From contig JBBRXY010000009.1 in assembly GCA_038238185.1 (NCBI GenBank), positions 1 through 64,000 of the forward strand: a stretch of DNA of 64,000 nucleotides. The letters are read 5' to 3'. Source of the DNA: DATAQC01 sp038238185 (GTDB lineage Bacteria; Actinomycetota; Acidimicrobiia; Acidimicrobiales; AC-14). Of the stretch, positions 7,847 to 19,568 are shown in pieces. Position 1 is the first letter of the stretch. Each line of letters starts with the position of its first letter. The notes beneath the pieces are model-generated. The model did no database searches. It was not told the origin of the DNA and saw only the letters and a list, made by a program, of their open reading frames with translations. Position numbers and translations under genes: made by a program.

Positions 7847-8979
7847 GTGGCCGTCAGTGTAGGAGACGACTCCGCCACGCTTGGAGGCCCGCCACCCCGC
7901 TCGGAGGGGCTGCTCGGGTCGAGGGGCGGGAGGCGGAGGAACAGGGCCTGGAGTAGGAGGGCCTCGTTCGGGTTCCGGACGAGGTTCTCGGCTGCCTCCC
8001 GCAGGGCGTCGACCGCGGCCACGCATGCCGCGGGGTCGGCCGTACCCGCGACCAGCGCGTCACGGTAGGCCCCGGACAGGACGGCCAGGCCGAAGCGCAG
8101 CTCGTCGGTGCGCAGGCGACGCAGCTCCCGCTTGTGGCGGTCGGCGAGCTCCTTGCGTCCCGAACCCCGTTCGCCGGTGCGCGCCACCCGATCGGCCAGG
8201 GCGGCCGCCTCGGCCGCTTGGCTTGCCTCCAGGGGCGCCACGGCTGCGGCCGACAACAACTCGGCCAGCTCGGCGGCCACCACGCCCACCGCCGCACCGG
8301 TGCCGTCGAGGCGACGGGGAACCGCCTGCCAGGCAGACCGGCGCCGTCCGAAGTCCGGATCGGAGGCCAGCAGGCGCGCGCGGTCGAGACGCCCACCTGC
8401 GGACGCAGCCACCTCGCTGGCGAGCGTCTCGTCGACGCCGTCGGCCATGAGGGCGGTCACCAGGTCGGCTGAAGCGACGGCGGTCAGCTCGATCCGTACG
8501 GATCGGGAGGCGATGGTCACCAGCTCCGGGGGGACATGGTCGGCGAGGATCACGAACACCGTGCTCGCGGGCGGCTCCTCGATCACCTTGAGCAGGGTGG
8601 GCCCGGCTTCTCGGACGAGGTGGAAGTCGGTGAGCACGAGCACCTTCCGGGGCCGTTCGTTCGGGGTGCGCATGGCCAGGCGCTGGATCTCGCGCGCCTG
8701 GGCCACGCTGATGGACGCCCCCTCGCGTTCCACCACCACCAGATCGGGATGGACCCGGGCGGCGACACGGACGCAGACGTCACAGGACCCACAGCCACCG
8801 TCGGGACACAGGAGAGCGGCGGCGAACGCCAGCGCCGCCGACTCCTTCCCGCTGCCGGGTGGACCCACGAACAGGTAGGCATGGACCGGGGCACGTACGG
8901 CGGCTCGCAGCTCGGCCACCGCCCGGTCCTGGCCGACGACGTCGTCGAACACCAGCCCGGCCACGCCGGATTCGGTCAC
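7837..8979 (-). CDS. holB: DNA polymerase III delta' subunit
   Basis: A 380-residue clamp-loader subunit. The AAA+ core starts FDDVVGQDRAVAELRAAV, with Walker A GPPGSGKES, the zinc-finger cysteines in CPDGGCGSCDVC, and RKVLVLTDFHLVREAGPTLL plus KVIEEPP typical of delta'. It acts with delta and tau/gamma to load the beta sliding clamp. The GTG start overlaps the tmk stop (GTGA). Its TAG stop lies inside the downstream tRNA-Thr gene on the same strand, so mRNA end and tRNA start overlap by 10 bases. Confidence 0.92.
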   Translation of the reverse strand: MTESGVAGLVFDDVVGQDRAVAELRAAVRAPVHAYLFVGPPGSGKESAALAFAAALLCPDGGCGSCDVCVRVAARVHPDLVVVEREGASISVAQAREIQRLAMRTPNERPRKVLVLTDFHLVREAGPTLLKVIEEPPASTVFVILADHVPPELVTIASRSVRIELTAVASADLVTALMADGVDETLASEVAASAGGRLDRARLLASDPDFGRRRSAWQAVPRRLDGTGAAVGVVAAELAELLSAAAVAPLEASQAAEAAALADRVARTGERGSGRKELADRHKRELRRLRTDELRFGLAVLSGAYRDALVAGTADPAACVAAVDALREAAENLVRNPNEALLLQALFLRLPPLDPSSPSERGGGPPSVAESSPTLTATPG

Positions 8980-9668
8980 GGCGTCTCCCCCAGGTCGTTC
9001 TGGTCACGCTTCTGCGGGCCAGGGGCCGGGGCAACGTGACCGGAACCAGGGGTGGACAGCCCGAGGCGCACCGAAACCGCATCCCACACCTGTTCGGCCA
9101 CCTCGTCGGCCGACGCCGAACCGTCGACGACGGTCCAGCGGTTTGGGTCGGCGGCGGCCAGAGAGCGGTACCCGGCGCGGACCCGGTCGTGGAAGTCGGT
9201 GCGACGCGACTCCAGCCGGTCGAGGGCCTGGCCCCGTTGGCGACCGGTGGCTGCCGAGGTGTCCACATCGAGGAGGACGACCAGGTCGGGCTCGAGGCCG
9301 CTGCTGGCCCAGGTCGACAGCCACGAGAGCTCGTCCCGGTCAAGGCTCTGGCCGTAACCCTGGTAGGCGAGGGTCGATCCCGAGAAACGGTCGCTCACCA
9401 CGTGACGACCGGCCTCGAGCGCCGGCTCCACCACCTCGCGTACATGCTGGGCCCGATCGGCGGCCAGCAGCAGAGCTTCGGCCCGGGGATTGATGGCGAC
9501 GTTGGCCGGGTCGAGCACCAGGGCCCGGATGTGGCGACCGATGGCCGTTCCGCCGGGCTCCCGGGTCAGCACCGCTCCCCACCGGGCGGCCAGGGTCGCC
9601 GCCTGGGTCGACTTGCCACTCGCCTCGCCCCCCTCGAAGGCCACGAAGCGCCCTCGGGGCGGGGTCAT
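8976..9668 (-). CDS. tmk: Thymidylate kinase
   Basis: A 230-residue dTMP kinase that makes dTDP for DNA synthesis. It has the P-loop FEGGEASGKSTQ, LTREPGGT, the DR motif in VVSDRFSGSTLAYQGYG and DLVVLLDVD, with a short disordered C-terminal extension. It lies 12 bases downstream of topA and overlaps holB by 4 bases, giving a replication operon topA-tmk-holB. Confidence 0.95.
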   Translation of the reverse strand: MTPPRGRFVAFEGGEASGKSTQAATLAARWGAVLTREPGGTAIGRHIRALVLDPANVAINPRAEALLLAADRAQHVREVVEPALEAGRHVVSDRFSGSTLAYQGYGQSLDRDELSWLSTWASSGLEPDLVVLLDVDTSAATGRQRGQALDRLESRRTDFHDRVRAGYRSLAAADPNRWTVVDGSASADEVAEQVWDAVSVRLGLSTPGSGHVAPAPGPQKRDQNDLGETP

Positions 9669-9680
9669 GTCATCGCCGCC

Positions 9681-12401
9681 TCAGGATTTCTTGGCGCCCT
9701 TGGTGGCCGTGCGTGCGGGTGCCCGTTTCTTGGCGGCCTTGCCCGTCTTGGCGGCCTTGCCGGTCTTGGCGGACTTCCTGGCCTTCTTGGCCTTGGGCGG
9801 GGCCGGGCCCTTGTCGCGGCGGTCCTGGAGCAGCTCGGTCGCCCGTTCGAGGGTGATGGTCTCGATGGCGTCGCCCACCCGCAGTGAGGCGTTGGTGGTG
9901 CCGTCGGTGACATACGGCCCGAAGCGACCCTCGCGGAGGGTGATCGGAGCCTCCGACGCCGGGTCGTTGCCCAGCTCCTTCAACGGTCCCTTGGCCGCCG
10001 CCCCCCGACCTCGCTTGGGCTGGGCCAGCACGGTGAGGGCCTCGTCGAGCGTGAGGCTGAACAGGCCCTCGTCGGACTCCAGGCTGCGGCTCTCCGAACC
10101 CTTCTTCACATACGGGCCGTACCGGCCGTTCTGGACGGTGATCTCCACGCCGTCGGCAGGGTCGGCGCCGACGACCCGGGGCAGGCTCAGGAGGCGCATG
10201 GCGTCGTGGAGGGTGATCGTCTCCATCGACATCGCCGAGAGGAGCGACGCGGTGCGGGGCTTGTCCTTGGAGCCGGCCTCGGCTGCGCCGAGCTGCACGT
10301 ACGGGCCGTACCTGCCGGCCCGGGCCAGCACGGTCAGGCCGCTGGCGGGATCGTCGCCCAGTTCCCGCTCCTCGTTGGTGGACGACAGCAGGATCTCGGC
10401 CCGCTCGACGGTGAGCTCGTCGGGCGCCAGATCGTCGGGCACGGTGGCCTTGTCGTCGCCCCGTTGGACGTACGGACCGAACTTGCCCACCCGGGCGATG
10501 ATCTCGCGACCCTCGGCGTCGCGGCCGATTGGGATGGAGTTCACGGCCTTGGCGTCGATGGCCTCGAGTCGCTCACCGACCATGGTCTTGAGCCCGGCCT
10601 GGCCGTTGCCGAAGTAGAAGCGTGAAAGCCAGGGGATGGCTTCCTTCTGCCCGGACGCAATGCCGTCGAGGTCGTCCTCCATGCGGGCGGTGAACGCGTA
10701 ATCGACCAGATCGGCGAAGTGGAGCTCGAGCAGGCCGATCACCGCGAAGGCGGTGAAGGAGGGCACCAGGGCCGAGCCCTTCTTCCACACGTAGCCGCGA
10801 TCCTGGATGGTGGCGATGATCGAGGCGTAGGTGGACGGTCGACCGACCCCCATCTCCTCCAGGGCCTTGACGAGCGATGCCTCGGTGAACCGGGCCGGGG
10901 GTTGGGTGGTGTGGTCCTTGACCTCGAGGCCGCCGAGATCGAGCCCGTCACCGGGACCCAGCGCGGGGAGGCGGACTTCCCGGTCTTCCAGGTCGCCCTG
11001 GGGGTCGTCGGACCCCTCGACGTAGGCCCGGAGGAAGCCGGCGAACTCGATGACCTTGCCGGACGCCGAGAACTCGGTGTCCTCGCCTCCGGGGCCGGCT
11101 GCGTGCCCGAGCGCCGTGGCAGTGGCGCCCAGGCGTACCTGCATGCTTCGACCGCGGGCGTCGGCCATCTGCGAGGCGACCGTGCGCTTCCAGATGAGGT
11201 CGTAGAGGGCCCGCTCGTCGGCCCCGAGCTCGGACGACACCTGGTCGGGGGTGCGGAACGTGTCGCCCGCAGGACGGATGGCCTCGTGGGCCTCCTGGGC
11301 GTTCTTCACCTTCTTCTCGTACCGGCGCGGCGCATCGGGCACGTACTCGGGGCCGTACAGCTTGGTGGCCTGGGCCCGGGCGGCGGCCACCGCCGATTCC
11401 GACAGGGAGGTGCTGTCGGTACGCATGTAGGTGATGTAGCCGTTCTCGTAGAGCCGCTGGGCCACGCCCATCGCCCGCTTGGAGGTGAACCGCAGCTTGC
11501 GCCCGGCCTCCTGCTGGAGGGTCGACGTCATGAAGGGGGCATAGGGGGAGCGTCGGTATGGCTTCTCCTCCACCGAGCGCACCGCGAAGCTGGCGTCGGC
11601 CAGGCCCCGGGCCAGATCCTCGGCCCGGGCGTGGTCGAGCACGACGACTTTGGCATCGTCGGCCAACGTGCCCGTGTCGCCGAAGTCGCGCCCGGTGGCC
11701 AGGCGGGTGCCGTCGACGGCCACGAGGGTGGCGCCGAACGGGATGGAGCCGGCGCCGGGCTTGGCGAAGGTGCCCTCCAGCCCGGAGTACGAGCCGGCCC
11801 GGAACCGCATGCGGGCCCGTTCCCGTTCGACGAGGATGCGAGTGGCGACGCTCTGCACCCGGCCCGCCGACAGCTTGGGCAGCACCTTCTTCCACAGCAC
11901 CGGGGAGACCTCGTAGCCGTAGAGGCGGTCGAGGATGCGGCGGGCCTCCTGGGCGTCGACCAGGCGGCGGTCGAGGTCGCGGGTGTTCTGGACCGCGTCC
12001 CGGATGGCGGCGGCGGTTATCTCGTGGAAGACCATGCGTTTCACGGGTATCCCGGCCCGTGGCGAAAGGACTTCGAGCAGATGCCAGGCGATGGACTCGC
12101 CTTCGCGATCCTCGTCGGTGGCGAGATAGAGCTCGTCGGCCTGCTTGAGGAGTGCCTTCAGCTTGGTGACCACGTGCTTCTTTTCGCTGGCCACGACGTA
12201 GAGCGGCTTGAAGCCGTTGTCGGTATCGACGCCGAGCCGGGCCCAGGGCTCGCCCTTGTAGGCGGCGGGCACGTCAGCCGCCCCGCGGGGGAGATCGCGG
12301 ATGTGACCGATGGACGATTCAACGACGAAGTCGGCGCCGAGAAAGCGCGCGATGGTGCGGGCTTTGGCGGGGGACTCCACGATCACGAGGGGTTTGGCCA
12401 C
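9681..12401 (-). CDS. topA: DNA topoisomerase I
   Basis: A 906-residue type IA topoisomerase that relaxes negative supercoils. The Toprim domain opens VIVESPAKARTIARFLG; DEDREGESIAWHL follows. The catalytic tyrosine is in ENGYITYMRTDSTSL near residue 323. Four C-terminal GRFGPYV-type repeats (GKFGPYVQRG, GRYGPYVQLG, GRYGPYVKKG, GRFGPYVTDG) replace zinc fingers, and the protein ends in a lysine/alanine-rich tail of about 40 residues as in other actinobacteria, where such tails aid processivity. The long frame on the opposite strand is a shadow. Confidence 0.96.
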   Translation of the reverse strand: MAKPLVIVESPAKARTIARFLGADFVVESSIGHIRDLPRGAADVPAAYKGEPWARLGVDTDNGFKPLYVVASEKKHVVTKLKALLKQADELYLATDEDREGESIAWHLLEVLSPRAGIPVKRMVFHEITAAAIRDAVQNTRDLDRRLVDAQEARRILDRLYGYEVSPVLWKKVLPKLSAGRVQSVATRILVERERARMRFRAGSYSGLEGTFAKPGAGSIPFGATLVAVDGTRLATGRDFGDTGTLADDAKVVVLDHARAEDLARGLADASFAVRSVEEKPYRRSPYAPFMTSTLQQEAGRKLRFTSKRAMGVAQRLYENGYITYMRTDSTSLSESAVAAARAQATKLYGPEYVPDAPRRYEKKVKNAQEAHEAIRPAGDTFRTPDQVSSELGADERALYDLIWKRTVASQMADARGRSMQVRLGATATALGHAAGPGGEDTEFSASGKVIEFAGFLRAYVEGSDDPQGDLEDREVRLPALGPGDGLDLGGLEVKDHTTQPPARFTEASLVKALEEMGVGRPSTYASIIATIQDRGYVWKKGSALVPSFTAFAVIGLLELHFADLVDYAFTARMEDDLDGIASGQKEAIPWLSRFYFGNGQAGLKTMVGERLEAIDAKAVNSIPIGRDAEGREIIARVGKFGPYVQRGDDKATVPDDLAPDELTVERAEILLSSTNEERELGDDPASGLTVLARAGRYGPYVQLGAAEAGSKDKPRTASLLSAMSMETITLHDAMRLLSLPRVVGADPADGVEITVQNGRYGPYVKKGSESRSLESDEGLFSLTLDEALTVLAQPKRGRGAAAKGPLKELGNDPASEAPITLREGRFGPYVTDGTTNASLRVGDAIETITLERATELLQDRRDKGPAPPKAKKARKSAKTGKAAKTGKAAKKRAPARTATKGAKKS

Positions 12402-12465
12402 GAGTCGAGAGGTTTCCCAGGTTGGGGCGCGATGTCAAACGCAGCCCTGTCGCTACCCTACGCGC

Positions 12466-13095
12466 GTGGACCCGAAGGATCTGATCGAGGCTTTCGGGAC
12501 CGTCGGGATCCTGGCCGTCGTCTTCGCCGAGTCGGGCCTGCTGGCCGGCTTTTTCCTTCCGGGCGATTCCCTGCTGTTCACGGCTGGCCTGCTGGCGTCC
12601 CAGGGCAACCTCGACCTGGCCGTTCTTCTCGTCGGTTGCCCGGCGGCGGCCGTGGCCGGCGACCAGGTTGGCTTCTGGTTCGGCCGGCGGGTGGGCCCGT
12701 CGCTGTTCCGCCGGCCCGACGCCCGTTTCTTCCGCCAACGCAACCTCGAGCTGGCCCACGACTACTTCACCCGCCACGGTCCCAGGACGGTCGTACTCGC
12801 CCGGTTCATCCCCATCGTGCGGACGTTCACCCCGGTGGTGGCGGGGGTGGCGGGGATGCCCTGGCGCACCTTCGTCGTGTTCAACGTGGTCGGCGGGGTG
12901 GTGTGGGGAGCGGGCGCGGTGTTGGCCGGTTGGGGGCTCGGCCAGGTGGGCGGGGGCCAGACGTGGCTCTACCCCGTCACCGCGCTGATCTTCGGAATCT
13001 CGTTCCTGCCGGTGATCGTCGAGTTCGTCCGGCTACGACGAAGTGGCCAGGCGGACGGCGTCGTCGAAGCTCATGGGATCGAAGGGGATCAGTGA
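12466..13095 (+). CDS. DedA-family membrane protein
   Basis: A 209-residue integral membrane protein of the DedA/VTT superfamily, whose members move undecaprenyl phosphate or other lipids across the membrane. Key features are ESGLLAGFFLPGDSLLF near the N-terminus and RFIPIVRTFTPVVAGVAGM in the middle. I chose the GTG at 12466 (VDPKDLIEAFG); a longer frame would overlap topA, which is divergent. The last 63 bases overlap the 3' end of the convergent oxidoreductase gene. Confidence 0.88.
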   Translation: MDPKDLIEAFGTVGILAVVFAESGLLAGFFLPGDSLLFTAGLLASQGNLDLAVLLVGCPAAAVAGDQVGFWFGRRVGPSLFRRPDARFFRQRNLELAHDYFTRHGPRTVVLARFIPIVRTFTPVVAGVAGMPWRTFVVFNVVGGVVWGAGAVLAGWGLGQVGGGQTWLYPVTALIFGISFLPVIVEFVRLRRSGQADGVVEAHGIEGDQ

Positions 13096-13908
13096 CCGGA
13101 TGCGGTCGTCGCCCACCACGACCTCGACCGACAGACCTTCGGCCAGCGGTCGGGCGATCGAAGCGGGCTGGTCTGTGACCAGGCCGATCCAGTGAGACGA
13201 CAGCGTGGGCGAGAGCACGGGCACCTTCAGGATGAAGCGCCTCCGCCCGGTGAGCTGGGCGTAGCGCCGCATCATCTGCTCGTAGGTGAGGACCTCGGAG
13301 CCGCCCACGCCGTAGCTCCCGGCGGGTATGTCGAGCGCGCCCACGAGATAGTGGACGACGTCGGCCAAAGCGATGGGCTGGCATCTGGTTGTGACCCAGC
13401 GCGGGCAGACCATCACCGGCAGGCGGTCGACGAGCTGGCGCATGATCTCGAAACTGGTGCTGCCGGCGCCAATGACGATGGCCGCCCTGAGCTCCACGGT
13501 GTCGGCGCCGTCTCGGAGGATGCGCCCCACCTCCTGGCGCGAGCTCAGATGGGCCGACGGGTTGTCGTCGTTGCCCAGCGCCCCGAGGTAGACGACCCGT
13601 TGCCCGCCCCTTTTGGCCGCCTCGGCGAACGCAATAGCGGCCCGACGGTCGACGTTGACGAACCCGCCACCCTGCTCAGCCGGCCCTGCGGATTCCATCG
13701 AGTGCACGAGGTAGTACGCGCCCCGGCACCCGTCGAGGGCGGCCTCGATCGTGGCGGGATCCGCGGTGTCGAACAGCACGGGTTCCCCCTCGCCGTGGTA
13801 GCGCTGGGGACGCCGGGTCCCGGCCCGCACCTCGTGGCCTGCCTCAACGAGGGCGGTCACGAGATGTTTCCCAACGAAACCGGTCGCACCGGTGACAAGG
13901 ATCCTCAC
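13033..13908 (-). CDS. NAD(P)-binding atypical short-chain dehydrogenase (NmrA/NAD-epimerase-like)
   Basis: A 291-residue Rossmann protein beginning MRILVTGATGFVGKHLV, a GxxGxxG dinucleotide site. It continues with YYLVHSMES, RVVYLGALG and RPLAEGL-type motifs of the complex I NDUFA9-like or NAD(P)H-binding SDR branch. The classical YxxxK catalytic pair is not evident, so it may act on quinones or sugars or only sense redox state. It converges on the DedA gene with a 63-base coding overlap. Confidence 0.82.
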   Translation of the reverse strand: MRILVTGATGFVGKHLVTALVEAGHEVRAGTRRPQRYHGEGEPVLFDTADPATIEAALDGCRGAYYLVHSMESAGPAEQGGGFVNVDRRAAIAFAEAAKRGGQRVVYLGALGNDDNPSAHLSSRQEVGRILRDGADTVELRAAIVIGAGSTSFEIMRQLVDRLPVMVCPRWVTTRCQPIALADVVHYLVGALDIPAGSYGVGGSEVLTYEQMMRRYAQLTGRRRFILKVPVLSPTLSSHWIGLVTDQPASIARPLAEGLSVEVVVGDDRIRSLIPFDPMSFDDAVRLATSS

Positions 13909-13967
13909 CGCGCCACCCCTACCACTTTCGCCCTGATCTCACCCCTACCTGTCGTCGGCGGATCATC

Positions 13968-14570
13968 GTGAGCGAAATCGTGGTAATCGTTGTCGGGCTG
14001 GTGGTAGCCGGGTTGGCCTGGGCGTGGTTGTTCTCGGCCGGGCCGACCGAGTTCTGGAGCCGGGCGGCGGTGGCCGGGGTGGTCATCGGCGTCTACGGGG
14101 CGGTGGCCGAGCGCCACCAGCTCCGGCACCTCCTGTGCCCTTCACTCCTCAACGTGGTCATCGGCGTGGCCGCCGCAGCCGTGCTCTACGGCGTCTTCTG
14201 GGTCGGCGACCGCCTGCTCACCAGGCTCCTCCCGGCCCAGGCCAAGGACATCGGCCGTCTCTATGCGATCCGGGGGACGGCTCGCCAGGTCCGCATGGTG
14301 GGTGTCCTCCTGGTGGTCGGCCCCTGCGAGGAGATCTTCTGGCGGGGGTTCGTGCAGCACCGGGCCGGCGTGGTCGTCGCCCTCGCCGCCTATGCCGCTG
14401 TGCATCTCTGGGAGCGCAAGGCGGTGCTGGTGCTGGCCGCGGTCGTCGGGGGGGCGTTCTGGGGAGCGCTCTTCGCGTGGACGACGACCCTGGTGGCGCC
14501 GATGATCTGTCACGCTCTGTGGGACCTGGCCGTGGTCGTCTGGTTCCCGTTCCGTCCCCCCGAGGAGTGA
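13968..14570 (+). CDS. CPBP-family intramembrane protease
   Basis: A 200-residue polytopic membrane protein with PCEEIFWRGFVQHR (motif EExxxR, about residue 120) and later GAFWGALFAW and MICHALWD, which supply the conserved residues of the CAAX protease/bacteriocin-processing (CPBP, Abi) family. Bacterial members are metal-independent glutamyl intramembrane proteases, or are needed for bacteriocin self-immunity. No substrate is suggested by the neighbours. Confidence 0.88.
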   Translation: MSEIVVIVVGLVVAGLAWAWLFSAGPTEFWSRAAVAGVVIGVYGAVAERHQLRHLLCPSLLNVVIGVAAAAVLYGVFWVGDRLLTRLLPAQAKDIGRLYAIRGTARQVRMVGVLLVVGPCEEIFWRGFVQHRAGVVVALAAYAAVHLWERKAVLVLAAVVGGAFWGALFAWTTTLVAPMICHALWDLAVVVWFPFRPPEE

Positions 14571-14609
14571 CCCAGAGACCGTCGGTCAGTGGCCGGTCGG
14601 AAGGTCGGG

Positions 14610-16948
<2,339 letters not shown>

Positions 16949-16952
<4 letters not shown>

Positions 16953-17692
16953 GCGGACTGCTCCTCTCTGGATCCCGGGGACCGCTGGCTCGCGGGCGGC
17001 GTGGCCGCCCGGGCCGGCGGGGTGGTCCCCCGGAACTGTGGTTTGACGAAGATCTGTCGGGCGACGCGGTCGCCCACGGTGCGGTCGGTGTCGTCGACGC
17101 GGACGACCATGGGGCCGTCGAAGGGATGCTTCTCCCGGACCTCGACGACCACGTCGGGGCGCAGGCCGAGCGTCTCCAGGAACGCCACCAGGCCCGGGTC
17201 GATCGATCCGGGAAGGGCGACGACGGCGACATCGCCGGGCTCGAGGTCGTAGAGGTGGCCCATGGCGGGGATGTCGTGTCCCTCGGCCTCGGGGATGGGA
17301 AAGCCGTGGGGGCAGGAGGTGGGCCGGTCGAGGGCCACGAAGAGGCGGTCTTCGACCTCGCCCGGCAGGTCGTGCTCGAAGGTGCCGGCCAGGCGGTCGG
17401 CCTCGTTCCAGGGGTAGCCGAGCATGTCGGACAGGAAGCGCTCGACGATGCGGTGGCGACGTATGGCCGCTACGGAGACGGCTCGGCCTGCCTCGGTGAG
17501 CTCGACGCCCCGGTAGAGCTTGTGGTCGAGCAGGCCGCGCTCGGCCAGACGCTTGACGATGGCCGTGGCCGTGCCCGGGGAGACGCCCAACGCCTCAGCC
17601 AGGGCGCCGGTGTGGGCGTCCTTGCCGTCACGCGACAAGCGGTACAGAGACTTAAGCGCTTCGCGCTCGGACTTCGCGAGGGGGGTATCCAT
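16949..17692 (-). CDS. DtxR/MntR-type metal-dependent transcriptional regulator
   Basis: A 247-residue protein: a winged helix at the N-terminus (EALGVSPGTATAIVKRLAERG), a dimerisation/metal-binding segment (RRHRIVERFLSDMLGYPWNE, then HDLPGEVEDRLF), and a C-terminal FeoA/SH3-like domain (about 165-235). Family members sense Fe2+ or Mn2+. I chose the ATG at 17692 (MDTPLAKSE) because homologues start there and it lies just downstream of a good promoter. It is unusual for this regulator to be coupled to a pyrophosphatase rather than to metal transport. Confidence 0.9.
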
Positions 17693-17708
17693 GGCTTGGG
17701 TGACGGCA

Positions 17709-17737
17709 AACCTAGATTTTGGGAAGCCAAAGGTCAA
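17709..17737 (-). promoter_or_regulatory. Sigma-70-type promoter of the dtxR-hppA unit
   Basis: On the minus strand TTGACC (17732-17737) and TAGGTT (17709-17714) are separated by exactly 17 bases. The predicted transcript would begin only about 10 bases before the ATG at 17692, which has no Shine-Dalgarno, so the mRNA is probably leaderless or nearly so. Confidence 0.5.
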
Positions 17738-17854
17738 GGGCCTTCGCACCGGAGCCCGTCAGTGCGGTAAGCCTGTGTCCTCCACTTCGGTGGGTGGTGT
17801 GCCGGGAAGCCTGGTCGGCGAATCGTCTGTACGCGCTCGTCAGGAGGCCGACCG

Positions 17855-19171
17855 ATGACCAGTGACCGCTCCTCATCGGGTGCGGCCGGTGCCATGCCCG
17901 GGCGCCGCCTGCCCCGCCCGCTGAGGGAGTTCCTCGGCACCGAGGCGTCGGGAGGGATCGTGCTGGTGGTTGCGGCCCTGGTGGCGCTGGTCTGGGCCAA
18001 CTCGCCGTGGAGCGCCTCCTACCGGACGCTGTGGAGCACACAGCTGTCCATCGATCTCGGTGGCCACGTGCTCGTCGAGGACCTGCAGCACTGGGTCAAC
18101 GACGGCCTCATGGCGGTGTTCTTCTTCGTCGTCGGCCTGGAGATCAAGCGCGAGCTGGTGCAGGGCGACCTGCGCGACCCCCGGGCGGCGGCCTTGCCCG
18201 CCATCGCCGCCCTCGGGGGCATGGTCGTGCCGGCCGTGCTGTTCCTGGCCGTGACCGCCGGGTCGGCCGGGTCTCGCGGGTGGGGGATCCCGATGGCCAC
18301 CGACATCGCCTTCGCCGTCGGGGTGGTCGCCCTCGCCGGCGACCGGGTGCCGCCGTCGCTGAAGCTGTTCCTGCTCACGCTGGCCATCGTCGACGACATC
18401 GGCGCCATCGTGGTGATCGCCGTGTTCTACACCGGCGAGGTCCAGCTCGTATACCTCGCCGCCGCTGTGGCGCTGCTGGTATTGATGATCGGGTTGCGGC
18501 GAGCCGGCGTGGTCTGGACGGCCCCGTTTGTCGTGCTGGGCGTCGCCGTCTGGCTGGCGACTCAGGCCTCCGGCGTGCATGCCACGATCGCCGGTGTGGC
18601 GCTCGGCCTGCTGACGCCGGCGAGGGCTCTCACCCCGGCGGCCGTCGCCCGGGTCTGGGCCGCCGATCTCAGTGACGAGCCCAGCCCGGGCGACCTCGAC
18701 GACATGACACGGCTGGCGCGGACCTCGGTCTCACCAGCGGAGCGCCTGGAGCACCGCCTGCATCCCTGGACCAGCTTCGGGGTGGTGCCGCTGTTTGCCC
18801 TGGCCAACGCCGGCGTCGCCATTCGGGCCAGCGCCTTCGACTCGCACGGCACGGCTGAGGTGGCGGCCGGCGTTGTCGTGGGCCTGGTGGCGGGAAAGAC
18901 CATCGGGATCACAGCGGCGTCGTGGCTGGCCGTGCGCAGCGGGCTCGGCCGTCTTCCCGACGACGCCACGTGGCCCATGGTCATGGCAGTCGCGGCGGTG
19001 AGCGGCATCGGCTTCACCGTGTCGCTGTTCATCGCCGAGCTCGCTTTCGAGCCCGGATCCGTTCAGGATGCAGCCAAGATCGGGATTCTAAGTGCCTCGA
19101 CGCTCGCTGCGGTGGTCGGCGCATGTGCCCTTGTCGTGGCCTGTCGATCCGGCGGGCGCCGCCAGGCGTGA
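17855..19171 (+). CDS. nhaA: Na+/H+ antiporter NhaA
   Basis: A 438-residue antiporter. It has the NhaA signatures NDGLMAVFFFVVGLEIKREL, PMATDIAFAVGVVAL and LAIVDDIGAI, the last holding the essential Asp pair for Na+ binding, and GIGFTVSLFIAELAF. It exchanges Na+ for H+ to protect against sodium and alkali. The ATG at 17855 has AGGAGG 8-12 bases upstream. It ends 7 bases from the convergent PII gene. Confidence 0.95.
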   Translation: MTSDRSSSGAAGAMPGRRLPRPLREFLGTEASGGIVLVVAALVALVWANSPWSASYRTLWSTQLSIDLGGHVLVEDLQHWVNDGLMAVFFFVVGLEIKRELVQGDLRDPRAAALPAIAALGGMVVPAVLFLAVTAGSAGSRGWGIPMATDIAFAVGVVALAGDRVPPSLKLFLLTLAIVDDIGAIVVIAVFYTGEVQLVYLAAAVALLVLMIGLRRAGVVWTAPFVVLGVAVWLATQASGVHATIAGVALGLLTPARALTPAAVARVWAADLSDEPSPGDLDDMTRLARTSVSPAERLEHRLHPWTSFGVVPLFALANAGVAIRASAFDSHGTAEVAAGVVVGLVAGKTIGITAASWLAVRSGLGRLPDDATWPMVMAVAAVSGIGFTVSLFIAELAFEPGSVQDAAKIGILSASTLAAVVGACALVVACRSGGRRQA

Positions 19172-19178
19172 GTGTCGC

Positions 19179-19520
19179 TCAGAGTGCATCGCTGCCGCGC
19201 TCGCCCGTGCGGATGCGCATCACGTTGCCGAGCTCGGAGGACCAGATCTTGCCGTCTCCGATCTTGCCGGTCTTGGCCGCCGACGCGATCACGCCCATGG
19301 CCCTGTCGACATCACGGGCCTCGACCAGCACCTCGATCCTCACCTTCGGCACGAAATCGATCTTGTACTCCGAGCCGCGGAAACTCTCGGTCTTGCCGCC
19401 CTGGCGACCGTATCCCTGGACCTCGGAGACAGTCAGCCCGAGCATGCCAGCATCGCGTAACGCTTCTTTCACCTCTTCGAGCTTGAAGGGCTTGATGACC
19501 GCAGTGACCAGATGGGGCAC
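19179..19520 (-). CDS. glnK: Nitrogen regulatory protein P-II
   Basis: A 113-residue PII protein, full length, starting at GTG 19520 behind GAGGAG. It begins VTAVIKPFKLEEVKEAL; the T-loop holds the modifiable tyrosine in FRGSEYKIDF, and GDGKIW belongs to the C-terminal signature. PII binds ATP/ADP and 2-oxoglutarate and blocks AmtB when nitrogen is plentiful. It lies 48 bases downstream of amt, so I name it glnK. The enzyme that would modify its tyrosine, GlnD, is not encoded intact in this window. Confidence 0.94.
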   Translation of the reverse strand: MPHLVTAVIKPFKLEEVKEALRDAGMLGLTVSEVQGYGRQGGKTESFRGSEYKIDFVPKVRIEVLVEARDVDRAMGVIASAAKTGKIGDGKIWSSELGNVMRIRTGERGSDAL

Positions 19521-19568
19521 GCTGCATCTCCTCGGTAGGGGGAACTCGTCACCGCCGTCGAACGAGGT

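Noticed and set aside
10719..13178. An 819-codon open frame opposite topA
   Set aside because: High GC leaves long open frames opposite real genes. Its translation is low-complexity and topA is certain on the other strand.
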